From NCBI GenBank assembly GCA_949152475.1, contig OX424562.1, forward strand, positions 39,790,157-39,854,156: a stretch of DNA of 64,000 nt. Reading direction: 5' to 3'. Position 1 is the stretch's first letter; every line of letters starts with the position of its first letter. The stretch is from Terebella lapidaria. Taxonomy: Eukaryota > Annelida > Polychaeta > Terebellida > Terebellidae. A program made the position numbers and the translations under genes. The notes beneath the pieces are model-generated. The model did not search any database, was not told the origin of the DNA, and saw nothing but the letters and a program-made list of their open reading frames with translations. Shown here piece by piece: positions 62,123 through 64,000 of the stretch.

Positions 62123-64000
62123 CATGCCTCCTCTGTCCAGAATCCCTGGACGGGTATCAGGACCCGCATCGCGCGCTCAACCGGGATCGTAGGTATCCTT
62201 CCTACGACCATCTGAGTCGACACGTTGTGGGGTACCATTACCCCTGGGTGAGGATGTTCGTGTGCAAGAGGTGCTACTCACGTAGACCGGAGCAACGATA
62301 CTTCCCCAGTTTGGAGGCCCTGAACACTCACCACGCAGGTGCACACCGCAGTGAGGGACTTCACACTGTTGGTGATGAAGCGGGGCCTGTATTCAACTTT
62401 GGATACATTCCACCACGGGTGGCGTCGTTCATGACTACGTCAGGGACGGCGAAGAACCGATTCTTCCACTGGGGTCCGTGGCGCTTCGCACAGCGCGTCA
62501 TGGACGATGCTTGGAAAGAGTCTGGCGTCGTGTCCGCGGGCTCGAGCTACACAGCTCGCCTGACGGCTTCGATGGGCCAGACTGCGGCGGAGTACCAGGC
62601 GGCGGAAGCCGCCCGGACTGCAGCAGAGGCTGTCCGTCAACCGCCGGCAACCCAGGCAGTGGAAGAACGATACCGGGTCACCATGGTCGTGTCCGAGATG
62701 CCGCAGATTGCGGCCAAGACACGAGTGGCTTCTCCTAAGCCGCGCGCCCCGACAAGGACTCAGGGGAAGGGTTCGTCCACTGGAACAACTCCGGCCGGGA
62801 CGACGCCCCTGCAGTCCCCGGGCGCGCTGACTCAGGAGGATTACCCGGGCTTGCTCGAGGTGACGGTACCTGCGGGTCCGTCTGAGGGACGGGTGGTGGC
62901 AGACACCTCCGTCTCCTCGAGTACCACGTCGGCGGTCCGGCCAAGGACCCCACGTGTGACTCCCTCGGTAGCAAGCAGCAGCGGACGTGCGGCACCTCTC
63001 TCGAGGTCGACGTCCGCGTCCTCGTTGGTAGTTGAGGGGACGTCCGCGGGATGGCAAAGCACCGCCTCCCTGGACTTGGATCCCCTCGACGCCACGGCGG
63101 ACGTACGCCGGAGGTTCGGTCCCACGACCGCCAGCGCCTACGAGACTTTCCGTGAGTCTGTAGGCCAGGCGGTCGGCCATCGTTGCGATGGTTTGGACCG
63201 GATCCCCGGTGACCCAGCGTTGGTGAACCTGCCAGTGCCCCGAGCCATTCGTGACTTGGGGTCCGCAGGCGTGGCCGCGCTGGTCTGCGCTAGAGAAGAG
63301 CACCCCTGGGATCACCCTCAGCGCGGTCGACTCACTCAAGCGGCGGAGTACCTTGTGGCGGAGATGGACAGCTCTCTGGACCGGTTCAGCCGGTGCCGCG
63401 CCGAGGCCTCCTGTGTCGCATGCGACCTTGCATACGACCAAGGTCTCATGGAAGGCACCCGGCGGAGCCTAGAGAGCTACCGGACTTTGTCGGCCGTCAT
63501 TGAGCGGTGCGCGTTCGACCAGGGTCGAACCGCCGCTCTAGCCGAGCAGTCCGGGGCGTCCGCCCCCGCCCCAGATGTAACCGCTAGGATGGAGCACCTG
63601 GAGGCTGAGAATGAGCAGCTACGGCGTCGTCTTGACGAAGCCGAGGCCGCTCGGACTCGCCTACTCCAGGGCGTCAATGACCCCGAGTTGTCCGCCCGGA
63701 ACCAGGCGGCTCTCCAGCGGGCGGATGCCGCTTTGGAGCTGGCCATCTACCCATACCTAGTCCAGGTATGGGGAGAGCGCACGGCCGATCCTCAGCGCAC
63801 CCGCGATACGGTAGAGATGTTCCACGCCATCGCGAACCTCGGCGCCACATCTCTGCCGGCCTCCGTTGTCATGGCTCCGTCAGGACCCGGGTTGCAGGGC
63901 TCACCGCATAAGCCCCTGCAAGCGCCACCGGGCCTGCCTCATCCGCCTGCGCAACCGGCTTACACACTGCCAGTTCCGCTGCTTCCGCAGCGTAGGGACC
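62074..64000 (+). CDS. Long ORF with two CCHH-type finger motifs, runs off the window
   Basis: Starts at ATG 62,074, overlapping the previous frame by 49 bp in another frame, and stays open to the window edge (642 codons seen). Near the N-terminus are two zinc-binding-like modules: CLLC with a later HLSRHVVGYH, and CKRC with a later HHAGAH. A low-complexity Ser/Thr/Pro stretch follows, then CVAC and a heptad-rich segment (MEHLEAENEQLRRRLDEAEA) that should form a coiled coil. No reverse transcriptase, protease or integrase motif is visible before the edge. I cannot assign a family; a retroelement polyprotein is most likely from the context. The visible part looks whole. Confidence 0.5.
   Translation, partial: MDEERVGLPPETEDGVTCLLCPESLDGYQDPHRALNRDRRYPSYDHLSRHVVGYHYPWVRMFVCKRCYSRRPEQRYFPSLEALNTHHAGAHRSEGLHTVGDEAGPVFNFGYIPPRVASFMTTSGTAKNRFFHWGPWRFAQRVMDDAWKESGVVSAGSSYTARLTASMGQTAAEYQAAEAARTAAEAVRQPPATQAVEERYRVTMVVSEMPQIAAKTRVASPKPRAPTRTQGKGSSTGTTPAGTTPLQSPGALTQEDYPGLLEVTVPAGPSEGRVVADTSVSSSTTSAVRPRTPRVTPSVASSSGRAAPLSRSTSASSLVVEGTSAGWQSTASLDLDPLDATADVRRRFGPTTASAYETFRESVGQAVGHRCDGLDRIPGDPALVNLPVPRAIRDLGSAGVAALVCAREEHPWDHPQRGRLTQAAEYLVAEMDSSLDRFSRCRAEASCVACDLAYDQGLMEGTRRSLESYRTLSAVIERCAFDQGRTAALAEQSGASAPAPDVTARMEHLEAENEQLRRRLDEAEAARTRLLQGVNDPELSARNQAALQRADAALELAIYPYLVQVWGERTADPQRTRDTVEMFHAIANLGATSLPASVVMAPSGPGLQGSPHKPLQAPPGLPHPPAQPAYTLPVPLLPQRRD

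Noticed and set aside
62440-63441. 333-codon minus-strand frame
   Set aside because: Arginine-rich shadow of the plus-strand open frame with the CCHH fingers.

Overview
The window is animal nuclear DNA. It has spliced genes with GT-AG introns, AT-rich noncoding sequence, dense small transposons and GC-rich Ty3/Gypsy retroelement copies. The five host genes have clear human counterparts, but the repeats and compact proteins point to an invertebrate, probably a marine deuterostome or lophotrochozoan. I cannot name the species from the sequence.

Layout. 1-14,400 holds no recognisable host gene. It contains dispersed repeats, a transposon with long inverted ends, a 170-bp direct repeat, broken remnants of a TatD-like hydrolase unit, a solo Ty3/Gypsy LTR (9,801-10,535) and a 1.5-kb element with GC-rich terminal inverted repeats (11,414-12,931). 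From 14,430 to 45,913 there are five host genes: a BAK/BAX-type Bcl-2 effector (+), UBL7 (-), a CaMKIV-type kinase (+), a TMEM266/Hv1-family voltage-sensor protein (-) and NAE1 (-), the regulatory half of the NEDD8 E1. I traced the exons of all five; four give one clean reading frame with consensus splice sites, and UBL7 has one ambiguous splice. The BAK-like gene and UBL7 are tail to tail, UBL7 and CAMK4 are head to head, and the last two genes run in the same direction. From 47,532 to the right edge the DNA is retroelement: a degraded gag-protease remnant, a nearly identical 1,614-bp tandem duplication containing two LTRs, a Ty3/Gypsy gag-pro-pol interior, and then a unit whose two long overlapping open frames I cannot assign to a family.

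The host genes do not form one pathway. They cover mitochondrial apoptosis, ubiquitin shuttling, calcium-to-CREB signalling, membrane voltage sensing and neddylation. UBL7 and TMEM266 are both on human 15q24 as I recall, so their proximity here may be residual ancestral synteny. The least explained features are the two-frame unit at 60,620-64,000, the TatD-like unit at 4.6-6.2 kb with an inverted relative at about 8 kb, the 147-bp tandem repeat with its perfect 56-nt hairpin, and the 1.5-kb element with iterated GC-rich ends.
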